Below the pieces are notes generated by a model, which made no database searches, was not told the DNA's origin, and was given only the letters and a program-made list of their open reading frames with translations. The position numbers and the translations under genes are program-made. Shown one piece after another: positions 16,345-24,505 of a DNA stretch of 64,000 nucleotides. Position 1 is the stretch's first letter, and every line of letters starts with the position of its first letter. The stretch is from Nostoc sp. FACHB-110 (lineage in GTDB: Bacteria; Cyanobacteriota; Cyanobacteriia; Cyanobacteriales; Nostocaceae): the NCBI RefSeq assembly GCF_014697425.1, contig NZ_JACJRU010000035.1, positions 1 to 64,000 on the forward strand. The letters run 5' to 3'.

Positions 16345-16726
16345 AACGTAGGTTGGGTGGAGCGGTAGCGTAACCCAACATCATCAAGCAGGCTTTGTTG
16401 GGTTCCACTTCGTTTCACCCAACCTACATTTCTTCTATTCCGCTATCTGCAACTCGATAAAAATTACTCATCTTCCGGCTTAAGTAAAATTAAAACGTAG
16501 GTTGGGTGGAGCGGTAGCGTAACCCAACATCATCAAGTAGGCTTTGTTGGGTTCCACTTCGTTTCATCCAACCTACATTTCTTCTATTCCGCTATCTGCA
16601 ACTCGATAAAAATTACTCATCTTCCGGCTTAAGTAAAATTAAAACGTAGGTTGGGTGGAGCGGTAGCGTAACCCAACATCATCAAGTAGGCTTTGTTGGG
16701 TTCCACTTCGTTTCACCCAACCTACG
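16345..16726. repeat. three tandem copies of a 149-bp palindromic repeat
   Basis: The motif cgtaggttgggtggagcggt begins at 16347, 16496 and 16645, an exact 149-bp period. Each copy has a long hairpin (gtaggttgggtg ... cacccaacctac) with inner arms aacccaac/gttgggtt, and copies one and two carry the same 65-bp tail. The third ends after the hairpin. A relative of the hairpin sits at 62382-62457. It separates the NACHT gene from the toxin-antitoxin genes and could end transcription from both sides. Confidence 0.9.
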
Positions 16727-16761
16727 GTTATTTCTAACATTGTTCTGACATTTTTACATGA

Positions 16762-16986
16762 CTATGCCACATAGCGTAAAATTTCAACTTCAGCACCTTT
16801 ATTAACTGCTTCTTCTGCACGTTGCAAAACTTGTTCTGTAACAGCAGCACTTAAATAATATTCGCCGCAATTATTACAAACTTCTGTTGGCACACCTTTA
16901 AGAATAACGATAGTATCATCTCGCTCTAAAGTTACTGTCACTAGTCCTGGTTGAGTTTCGCCGTGCTTACAGATAACACATTGCAT
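16762..16986 (-). CDS. YgiT-type zinc-finger protein (MqsA N-terminal-like)
   Basis: A 74-residue protein with two CxxC knuckles, CVICKHGE at residues 3-6 and CNNCGEYY at about 37-40, which bind one zinc as in the N-terminal domain of the MqsA antitoxin. The remainder, YLSAAVTEQVLQRAEEAV, is a helix followed by an acidic end. Proteins of this size usually sit beside a small toxin, most often of the MqsR or DUF4258 type. Here the gene is three bases downstream of a RelE-like toxin and would be the third gene of that operon. It could be a second antitoxin or the remains of another module. Confidence 0.85.
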   Translation of the reverse strand: MQCVICKHGETQPGLVTVTLERDDTIVILKGVPTEVCNNCGEYYLSAAVTEQVLQRAEEAVNKGAEVEILRYVA

Positions 16987-16989
16987 AAA

Positions 16990-17262
16990 TTAAGGAAAAA
17001 TCCTATAAATATCTTTACGATGTGCGACTCGTTGACAAATTAAAGTTTGTCTTTCTTTGTCAACAGTGATACCTATTCTGTAATTGCCTACACGAATTTT
17101 ATATTTATCTTCGTATCCCTTCATTTTTTGGAGATAACCCAAGTCAAAAGGATTTTCTGATTCTAATTCTTGAAAAACAATGGGTTCAATTCGGGCTTGA
17201 ATATCTTCTGGTAAATCTGCCAGTTCTTTTAAAAACTTTTTAGTATATTCAACTTGCCACAT
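16990..17262 (-). CDS. RelE/ParE-family toxin
   Basis: A 90-residue RelE-fold protein, a ribosome-dependent mRNA interferase or gyrase-directed toxin by family. Marks are the start WQVEYTKKFLKELADLP, the central LQKMKGYEDKYKIRVGNYRI strand pair and the C-terminal RVAHRKDIYRIFP with the arginines and tyrosine typical of RelE. The length is normal and the frame intact. Its first codons overlap the upstream antitoxin gene by 14 bases, and the YgiT gene follows after three bases. An intact toxin implies that the antitoxin is expressed. Confidence 0.9.
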   Translation of the reverse strand: MWQVEYTKKFLKELADLPEDIQARIEPIVFQELESENPFDLGYLQKMKGYEDKYKIRVGNYRIGITVDKERQTLICQRVAHRKDIYRIFP

Positions 17263-17461
17263 TCTTTTTCTTCACTGACTGGTAATATTTCAAAGCTTCT
17301 TCTTTAGTCAGGCGTTCATCATTTTCTAACTCGTCCATTAACTTTACCAAGCCGTAGTTTTCTAATATTTCTTCGATTTTTTCAAAGTCAGCAATAGAAA
17401 TTTGTACAGCAATAGGTTGCTGATTTTCATCCATCACGTAATTTTTGCTTATTTCTAGCAT
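17249..17461 (-). CDS. RelB/Phd-like antitoxin
   Basis: A 70-residue antitoxin first in the three-gene operon. MLEISKNYVMDENQQPIAVQ is the DNA-binding type N-terminus of Phd/RelB-like cyanobacterial antitoxins, and IADFEKIEEILENYG with the acidic LMDELENDERLTKEEALKYY is the toxin-wrapping helix. It would neutralise the RelE protein and repress the operon promoter, which should lie in 17462-17600. The family is inferred from size, order and overlap as much as from sequence. Confidence 0.85.
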   Translation of the reverse strand: MLEISKNYVMDENQQPIAVQISIADFEKIEEILENYGLVKLMDELENDERLTKEEALKYYQSVKKKNVAS

Positions 17462-17542
17462 TTTTACTACATCTGAATTGATTATTTGCCTGCTTTACTT
17501 CAGCTTTCAGCTATATACGATGATTTTATCTTGGACTAGTAG

Positions 17543-17573
17543 GGTGCGTTAGGACTAAAGTCCATAACGCACC
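17543..17573. repeat. palindromic dispersed repeat
   Basis: GGTGCGTTA and TAACGCACC flank an inner palindrome GGACTAAAGTCC. The hairpin belongs to the gtgcgtta repeat type also seen inside the element at 19953-20106 and lies in the operon leader of the toxin-antitoxin genes. The sequence between here and acs also carries ctcagcactcagcactttt, another dispersed repeat. Confidence 0.8.
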
Positions 17574-17631
17574 ACAATATTAAATGATGTGTTGCGCTAC
17601 TCAGCACTCAGCACTTTTAACTCAGCACTCT

Positions 17632-19605
17632 TTAAGCACCTTCGCGCAATTTATCTAATACGCCACGGTCTTCTAAGGTTGAGGTGTCACCAGAAACTTC
17701 TTGTCCGGCGGCGAGGTTACGCAACAAGCGCCGCATAATCTTGCCCGATCGCGTTTTGGGTAAAGCGTCGGTAAAGCGGATTTCACCCGGACGAGCGATC
17801 GCACCAATCTCTTGCACGACGTGTTTTTTCAGTTCTTTACTCAGTTCCTCACTTGGTTGATGTGTACCTTCTAAGGTGACGAAAGCGACAACATCCTCAC
17901 CTTTGAGTTCATCTGGTTTACCTACTACCGCCGCCTCTGCAACGGCTGGGTGAGAAACTAAGGCTGATTCAATTTCCATAGTTCCAAGGCGATGTCCAGA
18001 GACATTCAACACATCGTCAACTCGTCCCATCACCCAGAAATAACCATCTTCATCGCGTCTCGCGCCATCGCCAGCAAAGTATGTATACTTGCCATCTTGC
18101 GGTGGAATATGTTCCCAATAAGTGCGGCGGAAGCGTTCAGGGTCGCCGTAAACAGTCCGCATCATCCCCGGCCAAGGATGGCGCACTGCCAAATAGCCGC
18201 CTTCGTTATCGCCTAAAGAATTACCATCTAAATCAACGATGTCTGCCAAAATTCCGGGGAAGGGGCGGGTTGCGGAACCGGGTTTAGTGGGAATTGCCCC
18301 TGGTAGGGGTGTAATCATAATTCCACCTGTTTCAGTTTGCCACCAAGTATCGACAATTGGGCAGCGATCGCCACCAATTACGCGGTGATACCACATCCAA
18401 GCTTCGGGGTTAATTGGTTCGCCGACGGTTCCCAATAAGCGCAGTGAAGACAAGTTACGGGTTTTGGGATGGTGTTCGCCCATTTTAATAAACGCCCGAA
18501 TCGCCGTCGGTGCAGTGTAGAAAATATTCACACCGTATTTTTCAATTACATCCCAGAAGCAACCAGGATTAGAAGCACGGGGCGCACCTTCATACATCAG
18601 CGTGGTTGCACCGTTGGATAATGGCCCATAGACAATGTAACTATGTCCGGTAATCCAACCCACATCGGCAGTACACCAATAAACATCAGTGTCTTGCAAG
18701 TCGAAAATCCACTTAGTGGTGATATGGGTGTACAAGTTATAACCAGCAGTCGTATGCACAACGCCCTTGGGTTTGCCTGTACTACCGGAAGTGTAAAGAA
18801 TAAACAGCATATCTTCGCTGTCCATTGGTTCCGCCGGACAATCAGCCGAGACACCTTTTTGTAAATCGTGCCACCAATGGTCACGTCCGCCCAACTGCAT
18901 ATAAATATCTTGTCCGGTGCGCTTGACTACCAAGACATTTTCTACAGAAGGAACAGCCCCATCTGCCAAAGCTTTATCGACTTGTTCTTTCAAGGGAACG
19001 ATCGCATCTTTACGCCAACCACCATCAGCCGTAATCACTAATTTAGCTTGGGCATCAATCAAGCGATCGCGTAAAGCTTCGGCACTAAAACCACCAAATA
19101 CCACACTGTGGGGTGCGCCAATTCTCGCACAAGCTAACATGGCGATCGCCGCTTCCGGTATCATCGGCATATAAATACCAACGCGATCGCCTTTTTGGAC
19201 TCCCAACTGCTTTAATACATTGGCAAACTGGCAAACTTCCCGATGTAGTTGGGCGTAAGTTAAAGTTCGGGAATCCCCTGGTTCACCTTCCCAAATCAAC
19301 GCCGCTTTATTCTTGCGCCAGGTGGTGAGATGTCTATCTAAACAGTTGTAAGAAATATTTGTCTTCCCACCAACAAACCACTTAGCAAACGGTGGTTGCC
19401 AATCTAGGATGGTGTGCCACTTTTCAAACCAATGCAACTCGGTTGACGCTAAATCTGCCCAAAATTTTTCCGGGTCAGCCTTGGCTTTATCGTAAAGTTG
19501 TTGATAATCTTCTAAGCTTTTAATATGGGCGTTTTGCGAGAATCCCGCCGCCGGATGGAATAAACGCTTCTCTTGTAAGATTGACTCTATAGTTGGTTGA
19601 GACAT
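17632..19605 (-). CDS. acs: acetyl-CoA synthetase
   Basis: AMP-forming acetate:CoA ligase of 657 residues, the usual size. It adenylates acetate and transfers it to CoA in the cytoplasm. The P-loop like motif is FILYTSGSTGKPKG, the substrate-pocket region is VYWCTADVGWITGHSY, the adenylation motif is TWWQTETGG, the hinge is YFAGDGARRDEDGYFWVMGRVDDV, and the regulatory lysine that can be acetylated sits in LPKTRSGKIMRR. The N-terminal FHPAAGFSQNAHIKSLEDYQ is the Acs-type lid. The gene stands alone. No protein acetyltransferase or deacetylase is adjacent. Confidence 0.97.
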   Translation of the reverse strand: MSQPTIESILQEKRLFHPAAGFSQNAHIKSLEDYQQLYDKAKADPEKFWADLASTELHWFEKWHTILDWQPPFAKWFVGGKTNISYNCLDRHLTTWRKNKAALIWEGEPGDSRTLTYAQLHREVCQFANVLKQLGVQKGDRVGIYMPMIPEAAIAMLACARIGAPHSVVFGGFSAEALRDRLIDAQAKLVITADGGWRKDAIVPLKEQVDKALADGAVPSVENVLVVKRTGQDIYMQLGGRDHWWHDLQKGVSADCPAEPMDSEDMLFILYTSGSTGKPKGVVHTTAGYNLYTHITTKWIFDLQDTDVYWCTADVGWITGHSYIVYGPLSNGATTLMYEGAPRASNPGCFWDVIEKYGVNIFYTAPTAIRAFIKMGEHHPKTRNLSSLRLLGTVGEPINPEAWMWYHRVIGGDRCPIVDTWWQTETGGIMITPLPGAIPTKPGSATRPFPGILADIVDLDGNSLGDNEGGYLAVRHPWPGMMRTVYGDPERFRRTYWEHIPPQDGKYTYFAGDGARRDEDGYFWVMGRVDDVLNVSGHRLGTMEIESALVSHPAVAEAAVVGKPDELKGEDVVAFVTLEGTHQPSEELSKELKKHVVQEIGAIARPGEIRFTDALPKTRSGKIMRRLLRNLAAGQEVSGDTSTLEDRGVLDKLREGA

Positions 19606-20148
19606 AGTTGATCAGCACAATCACTATATGTTAGTAAAAACCATTCTTAACCTAGTTAGGCTCTCAAGAGTTTAGATTTTCGTTAAGCTGGATGAAAAGA
19701 GGGGCTAGGGGCTAGTACAAAAAGCCTGAAGTCTGAAGTCTGAAGTTTGAAATGAAGAAACTCTGATAGTGAGCTTTTCTGCAATTTATTATGAGTGCTT
19801 GATTTCCACTGACCTGTACTAGTTGCTGTTGAGTATTTAGGATTTTCCCATTAAATCAGTGAACAGTGAACAGTTATCAAGGCCTATGGTGGGGGATTTA
19901 AACCCAACGATAAACACATCACTCTTTACTGATAACTGTTAAATAAAATAAGTATAGGAATCCGATTTGATTTCTGAAAAAATCTCAGTATGTAGTAGTG
20001 GCGTGTTAGGCGTAAGCCGTAACGCACCGAAAACTTTGCGGTAGATGCGTTACGCTGTCGCTAACACATCCTACGTACATTTCAGAAATCAAATATTAGT
20101 CCTATATAAAATTTCACACTTCACACTTCATACTTCACACTTCACACT
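19606..20148. other. acs-nuclease cluster gap, repeat rich
   Basis: It holds gaagtctgaagtctgaagt (about 19729-19750), a repeat copy with cagtgaacagtgaacagtta near 19858-19878, the MITE-like element 19953-20106, and acttcacacttcatacttca up to the start codon at 20149. The promoter of the downstream cluster must lie within or between these repeats. No gene. Confidence 0.6.
19953..20106. mobile_element. MITE-like element with nested inverted repeats (154 bp)
   Basis: Outer arms TATAGGA at 19953 and TCCTATA at 20100-20106 enclose a second pair, ATTTGATTTCTGAAA and TTTCAGAAATCAAAT, which encloses a third hairpin, tgttaggcgtaagccgtaac with its partner gttacgctgtcgctaacaca (imperfect). It has no open frame. 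The form fits a small non-autonomous transposable element or a folded repeat. Target-site duplication was not clear. Confidence 0.65.
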
Positions 20149-20796
20149 ATGCCGCTAATTCTCGAAGCTAGTAACTTATCACTCAACGATGTTCATCGCT
20201 TGCTGAAACTCGAAAAGCTGGCGAATGGTTCATTTACAGACTTTTTAAGTTTAGAACCAGTCTCTGAGCTTGAACAGCAGGATTTATTGCGAATCAGAAA
20301 TGACTTTGAGCGTTACTCTAGTGAGGGGAAAATTTCTGAAGGATTAGTTAAATTTTTAACACTAGCGCCATTAATGCGGCTGGCTGGATTTTATGATGTG
20401 CCGATTCGGTTAACAATGGAAGATAGTGTGGCGATCGCAGTCGAAGATGAAGACAGAAGAATTACCGGACGGATGGATATTTTAGCCGTCAATAACTCTC
20501 AGACTCATACCACAGCACCTTTTTGGATTTTAGTGATTGAAACAAAAAATAGTGCGATCCATGTGGGTGAGGGTTTACCGCAATTAATTACTTACGCCTT
20601 TAAAAGTTTAGAGCAACAACCATCTGTGTGGGGTTTAGTTACCAACGGACAGCTTTATCAATTTGTTCATGTAACCCGGACTCAACAGCCAACCTATCAA
20701 CTCATGCCATTATTAAATCTTAATGAATCACCCGATGCGATCGAGTTATTACAAGTTCTTAAAGGCATCTGTCAGTTAGTAAATCTTCAGAAATAA
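20149..20796 (+). CDS. PD-(D/E)XK nuclease-like protein (restriction endonuclease subunit R-like)
   Basis: A 215-residue protein often annotated in cyanobacteria as restriction endonuclease subunit R because it resembles the nuclease part of type I HsdR. The core is seen: Glu64 in the helix SEGLVKFLTLAPLMRLAG, Asp110 in GRMDILAV, and Glu131-x-Lys133 in FWILVIETKNSA, followed by the conserved ALQLIT-like PQLITYAF and SVWGLVTNGQLYQFVHV. No helicase or specificity subunit is present, so it is not a type I system. It is the first of four codirectional genes, with the next starting 25 bp on. The nuclease activity is predicted, not shown. Confidence 0.8.
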   Translation: MPLILEASNLSLNDVHRLLKLEKLANGSFTDFLSLEPVSELEQQDLLRIRNDFERYSSEGKISEGLVKFLTLAPLMRLAGFYDVPIRLTMEDSVAIAVEDEDRRITGRMDILAVNNSQTHTTAPFWILVIETKNSAIHVGEGLPQLITYAFKSLEQQPSVWGLVTNGQLYQFVHVTRTQQPTYQLMPLLNLNESPDAIELLQVLKGICQLVNLQK

Positions 20797-20821
20797 TTAA
20801 CGTAGATATTGAGAGCCGATT

Positions 20822-21550
20822 ATGTCTGAGCCTGCCATTGTAGACAGGAGCAAAAGTGAAATTACAGCAGATGGTATACTGTTCCCGCCTAGTGATTTAC
20901 TCAGTGACGAACCACCATTGGAAAGTGATTTACACCGTGACCAAATTGAACTGCTAATTCGCACTTTAAAGTTATGGTGGCAAGAAAGACAAGATTTCTA
21001 TGCTTCTGGTAACTTGACAATTTACTACAGCCCCAGGCAAAAAAAATCAGAAGAATTTCGCGGCCCAGATTTTTTCGTGGTATTAGGCACAGAAAAAAGA
21101 GACCGTAATAGTTGGATAGTCTGGCATGAAGACGGCAAATATCCCAATGTAATTGTCGAAATTTTGTCAGATTCCACAGCCGCAGTAGACAGAGGCTTGA
21201 AAAAACAAATTTATCAAGACACCTTCCGCACCCCTGATTACTTCTGGTTTGACCCTGTTACTTTTGAGTTTCAAGGATTTCATTTAGTAGAAGGCAGATA
21301 TCAGTCAATTACACCCACCCCAGCAGGCAAACTCTGGAGTCAACAATTAGAACTATATCTTGGCGTGTATGAGGGCAAATTAAGATACTTTACTACTGAC
21401 AATCAGTTAATACCCACACCAGAAGAAAAAGCGCAGCAAGAACAAAGCCGCGCCCAGCAAGCCGAAACCCGCGCTCAACAAGCCCAAGCTGAAGTTAATC
21501 GGTTAAGGGAGATTTTATTAGCGCAAGGTATTGACCCCGACCATATTTGA
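20822..21550 (+). CDS. Uma2-family nuclease-like protein with coiled-coil tail
   Basis: A 242-residue Uma2/DUF820 protein. The fold is marked by FRGPDFFVVLG with the first acidic residue, PNVIVEILSDSTAAVDRGLK with the second and Lys, and FRTPDYFWFDPVTFEFQGF closing the core. The last 40 residues are a Glu/Gln/Ala-rich coiled coil (EEKAQQEQSRAQQAETRAQQ) ending in LLAQGIDPDHI, a tail found in many Nostoc Uma2 paralogues. It follows the nuclease-like gene by 25 bp and probably shares its transcript. Function is not established. Confidence 0.87.
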   Translation: MSEPAIVDRSKSEITADGILFPPSDLLSDEPPLESDLHRDQIELLIRTLKLWWQERQDFYASGNLTIYYSPRQKKSEEFRGPDFFVVLGTEKRDRNSWIVWHEDGKYPNVIVEILSDSTAAVDRGLKKQIYQDTFRTPDYFWFDPVTFEFQGFHLVEGRYQSITPTPAGKLWSQQLELYLGVYEGKLRYFTTDNQLIPTPEEKAQQEQSRAQQAETRAQQAQAEVNRLREILLAQGIDPDHI

Positions 21551-21619
21551 TCGCATCATAAAGTTAATACGAAGTTTTTTAAATAGAATAAGTATTATTG
21601 ACCAAAAGTAGGGCCTCAT

Positions 21620-22312
21620 TTGCAAGCAAAAGAGATTAAGGAGCAGTTAAAATCACTAATCGAGGAAGCATCCTTGGTAGATCCAAATCTAGCGAGAAAA
21701 TTGCATGAAATTAATCGTTGGGTTAAAGATATTAAGTTAGGTTCCCTGACGGCAAAACCTTTGGTTCTGGCTTTTCTGTTGGAAGTAATTACGGATTCTA
21801 CTATTTGGTTAATGATTAAATCATTACCTTCCCAAGCAGAACAACAAGCAAAGTTTGCTCAAATGACAGCAAATGAAAGATATTGGTATGGTTATCTTTT
21901 TCCTAAATGGATTAATTCAACTGACGCTAAATTTTATATTTGGAAACAAAAATTAATGTCGGGTGAATTTAATCAAGTTGATGATGATATTATTAAATCT
22001 ATAGCGCAAGATATTGTGAGTCGTGAAGGTAGTTTTTGGCAGAGGTATATTGCCGACCTTTCGATGGCAACAGATTTAATTGTTAGCAGTCGCAACAATC
22101 AACCTTTATGTATTCAAGTTACCAGTGTATCGGAAGAATTAAGTAGCCAGAAATATCATGATTGGAAAAGCACACTCAACTCATGGGAAATAGAAAGAGG
22201 CTTGTTTGTTAGTTACAATCCCAAAGATGCGAATTTCATTAATCAGTTAGTCAACGTTGCTTTGTATAACAGTGATTATCTTGCTGAAGGCAAATATCTG
22301 AAATTTGCTTAA
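21620..22312 (+). CDS. unknown protein, possible degenerate nuclease fold
   Basis: 230 residues from a TTG start, with weak ribosome-binding sequence. I recognise no named domain. The middle and end read SREGSFWQRYIADLSMATDL ... PLCIQVTSV, that is Glu136, Asp152 and Gln166-x-Thr168 at the spacing of a PD-(D/E)XK core, but the usual Lys is replaced by Thr. A hydrophobic stretch VLAFLLEVITDSTIWLMI (about 50-66) may be a buried helix. It is third in the codirectional cluster, 69 bp after the Uma2 gene and 42 bp before the last gene, so a joint function is likely but unknown. Confidence 0.65.
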   Translation: MQAKEIKEQLKSLIEEASLVDPNLARKLHEINRWVKDIKLGSLTAKPLVLAFLLEVITDSTIWLMIKSLPSQAEQQAKFAQMTANERYWYGYLFPKWINSTDAKFYIWKQKLMSGEFNQVDDDIIKSIAQDIVSREGSFWQRYIADLSMATDLIVSSRNNQPLCIQVTSVSEELSSQKYHDWKSTLNSWEIERGLFVSYNPKDANFINQLVNVALYNSDYLAEGKYLKFA

Positions 22313-22354
22313 TTACTGCTGAATTTAATATAGTTAACTGCTTATCACAGCTTT

Positions 22355-22780
22355 ATGCCTAACCAAACCGAAACTGCTAGCTACGACGGACAATTAGATA
22401 AATTTTCTCAGGCGTTAGCAACAGCCCGTCAAATGCAACAAGATTGGCTAACCTACGGATTAAATTTTGTCCATATTTATGTTGAAGATGTTGATGGAGA
22501 TTGGTTAGAAACTTGGAACCATGATGAAATTTTAGGTAATAATTTATTAGATGCAATTAAAGAATTTTTGGTAAGTGATGATGTTGTCGCTGTGCAGGTA
22601 AGGCAGCAAATAGGAGAGCGTTCTTTATTTGATTTTGCAGTTAATTTGTCCCAATGTCAGCAAATTTCTGAAGCGAGTGAAAGATTATTGGCGATTAGAA
22701 ATTTGTTAGCTATGGATGATAACGAAAATAGGAAATTAGACGATTTAGCAAATGTGCTTGCAGATAAATTTTTCTCATAA
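22355..22780 (+). CDS. small acidic protein of unknown function
   Basis: A 141-residue, strongly acidic protein last in the four-gene cluster. Segments such as FVHIYVEDVDGDWLETWNHD, FLVSDDVVAVQVRQQIGERS and LLAMDDNENRKLDDLANVLA show a mixed alpha/beta chain without known motifs. Its acidity and place behind a possible nuclease would fit an inhibitor or immunity partner, but no sequence evidence supports that beyond position. The ATG is preceded by no strong ribosome-binding site. Confidence 0.6.
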   Translation: MPNQTETASYDGQLDKFSQALATARQMQQDWLTYGLNFVHIYVEDVDGDWLETWNHDEILGNNLLDAIKEFLVSDDVVAVQVRQQIGERSLFDFAVNLSQCQQISEASERLLAIRNLLAMDDNENRKLDDLANVLADKFFS

Positions 22781-23101
22781 AAATAGCAGTATCAAATCTA
22801 CTCCCTACTCGCAATTTCTATTAACTGCCTTCAAAATTCGTTGAACAATCAAGTGAAACTGGTATAGGATTTAGGCAACTGAATACTAAAATTTGTTTAG
22901 CGATAATCTGAAAATTAAGGTATCGCTAAATTTTGTGTATAATAAATCACGTTTACTTTAAATATAGTAAAAATACTGGAATGCGATCGCGTCCATTATG
23001 CAGCCTCTACAAGTTAAGCTGGATAAAAGTAGCGATTGATTGCGCTTTTTATAGAAGAAACGTTCTGTTAGTTTTTTATTTTTCTGTTTGAGAAACCCGG
23101 A
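22781..23101. other. gap before terC
   Basis: AT-rich sequence with one GCGATCGC at about 22984. A partial inverted repeat aaatttgtttagcgataat / ggtatcgctaaattttg spans 22890-22936 and may act as a terminator for the upstream cluster. No gene. Confidence 0.4.
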
Positions 23102-23824
23102 ATGCTAGACAGCATATTTGATTATCTCCACTTTCATTTCAGCGTAGAAGCCCCGATAGTTCTGCTAATTCTGGTGTTTTTAGAGGCGGTACTATCGGCT
23201 GACAATGCTATTGCTCTTGCGGCAATCGCTCAGGGATTAGAAGACAAGGAACTCGAAGGTAAGGCGCTGAACTTTGGTTTAGTAATTGCTTACGTGTTGC
23301 GGATTTCCCTAATTTTGACAGCAACCTGGGTACAAAATTTCTGGCAATTTGAACTGTTAGGTGCTGCTTACTTGTTGTGGTTGGTATTCCAACACTTTAC
23401 ATCTGAAGAAACCCAAGACGAGCACCATCACGGGCCGAGGTTTAGTTCGCTTTGGCAAGCCATCCCAGTAATTGCGTTTACAGACTTGGCATTTTCCTTG
23501 GATAGCGTGACAACCGCGATCGCAGTTTCACAAGAAAGATGGTTGGTATTAACAGGCGCAACCATTGGCATTATTACACTGCGATTCATGGCCGGATTAT
23601 TTATTCGCTGGTTAGATGAGTATGCCAACTTAGAAGACGCAGGCTATATAACTGTAGCTTTTGTTGGCTTGCGCTTGCTTTTAAAAGTCGTCAACGATGA
23701 CTTAGTACCACCAGAATGGTTAATGATCACTGCGATCGCTTTAATCTTAGCTTGGGGCTTTTCTAAGCGGACAGTTGCCCCATTACCCCAAGCCGAACCA
23801 GAAAAGACTGAAGTCTCGAAGTAA
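23102..23824 (+). CDS. TerC-family integral membrane protein
   Basis: A 240-residue membrane protein of the TerC family (related to Alx and to thylakoid TerC), with about seven helices. Conserved acidic membrane motifs are FLEAVLSADNAIALAAIAQG near residue 30 and FTDLAFSLDSVTTAIAVS near residue 130, whose Asp residues are thought to bind or carry Mn2+ or other divalent cations. YITVAFVGLRLLLKV marks the last third. It stands alone. In cyanobacteria and plants relatives take part in thylakoid biogenesis or manganese balance. Which one applies here cannot be told. Confidence 0.9.
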   Translation: MLDSIFDYLHFHFSVEAPIVLLILVFLEAVLSADNAIALAAIAQGLEDKELEGKALNFGLVIAYVLRISLILTATWVQNFWQFELLGAAYLLWLVFQHFTSEETQDEHHHGPRFSSLWQAIPVIAFTDLAFSLDSVTTAIAVSQERWLVLTGATIGIITLRFMAGLFIRWLDEYANLEDAGYITVAFVGLRLLLKVVNDDLVPPEWLMITAIALILAWGFSKRTVAPLPQAEPEKTEVSK

Positions 23825-23825
23825 A

Positions 23826-23884
23826 TTCTGAAGTATGAAGTCTGAAGTTTATTTTTCATACTTCACACTTCACACTTCATACTT
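23826..23884. repeat. short tandem repeats between converging genes
   Basis: ctgaagtatgaagtctgaag on one side and cttcacacttcacacttcat on the other face each other between the 3' ends of terC and ndk and together can fold into a hairpin, so the repeat may serve as a two-way terminator. Confidence 0.7.
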
Positions 23885-23886
23885 TT

Positions 23887-24336
23887 TTATTCGTGCAACC
23901 AAGGGAAAATATGTGGTTGCCAATTAACTAATTCTTCATCTTTAAACCACAAAGCAACTTCCTGCTGTGCAGTTTCAGGAGCATCGGAACCGTGAATCAA
24001 GTTGCGTCCAATATTGATCCCAAAATCGCCGCGAATTGTTCCTGGTTCTGCGTTTAAGGGATTTGTTGCCCCAATAATTTTTCTTGCAGCCGCAATCACA
24101 CCGTCGCCTTCCCAGACCATCGCTACAACTGGGCCAGAAGTGATAAATTCGACTAAGCTGCCAAAAAAAGGTCGTTCCCGGTGAACACCATAATGTTGTT
24201 CAGCTAATTCTCGACTAACTTGAAGAAACTTCAACCCCACAAGGGTAAAACCTTTAGTCTCGAAGCGACGGATAATTTCACCGATCAGTTTGCGTTGTAC
24301 GCCATCAGGCTTAATGGCTAAAAATGTGCGTTCCAA
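23887..24336 (-). CDS. ndk: nucleoside diphosphate kinase
   Basis: 149 residues, the standard Ndk size. It transfers the gamma phosphate from ATP to other nucleoside diphosphates via a phosphohistidine. The active-site His115 lies in GRNLIHGSDAPETAQQE. Other family marks are ERTFLAIKPDGVQR at the start, HYGVHRERPFFGSLVEFITS, VWEGDGVIAAARKIIGATNP and EPGTIRGDFG. All catalytic residues are present. It is monocistronic, converging on terC. Confidence 0.97.
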   Translation of the reverse strand: MERTFLAIKPDGVQRKLIGEIIRRFETKGFTLVGLKFLQVSRELAEQHYGVHRERPFFGSLVEFITSGPVVAMVWEGDGVIAAARKIIGATNPLNAEPGTIRGDFGINIGRNLIHGSDAPETAQQEVALWFKDEELVNWQPHIFPWLHE

Positions 24337-24364
24337 AGCTGTCTCCCAAAACTTAATAAAGTTT

Positions 24365-24460
24365 TTATCTTGTCAATTGTCAAAAGTCTGTAGTCCAAAA
24401 GTCAATAGCTCTTTTACTATTGACCCATGACCAGTGACTATTGACTCTTCTTGACCAATC
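24365..24460. repeat. dispersed repeat in the ndk-speA divergent region
   Basis: The segment carries near repeats of tattgaccc/tgactattgactctt and aaaagtctgtagtccaaaag, typical short repeats of this genome. It lies between two divergent genes, so their promoters must sit beside it. Confidence 0.5.
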
Positions 24461-24505
24461 AGAGTTTATCTCAGAAATCATCTTTGAGTGCATATTCATT
24501 ACTAG

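Noticed and set aside
15766..16408. Three long open frames (166-178 codons) on both strands across the pentapeptide part
   Set aside because: They follow from the 15-bp period, which keeps all frames open. Their products are monotonous Lys/Arg/Phe or Glu/Asp/Ser/Pro repeats without starts supported by ribosome-binding sites.
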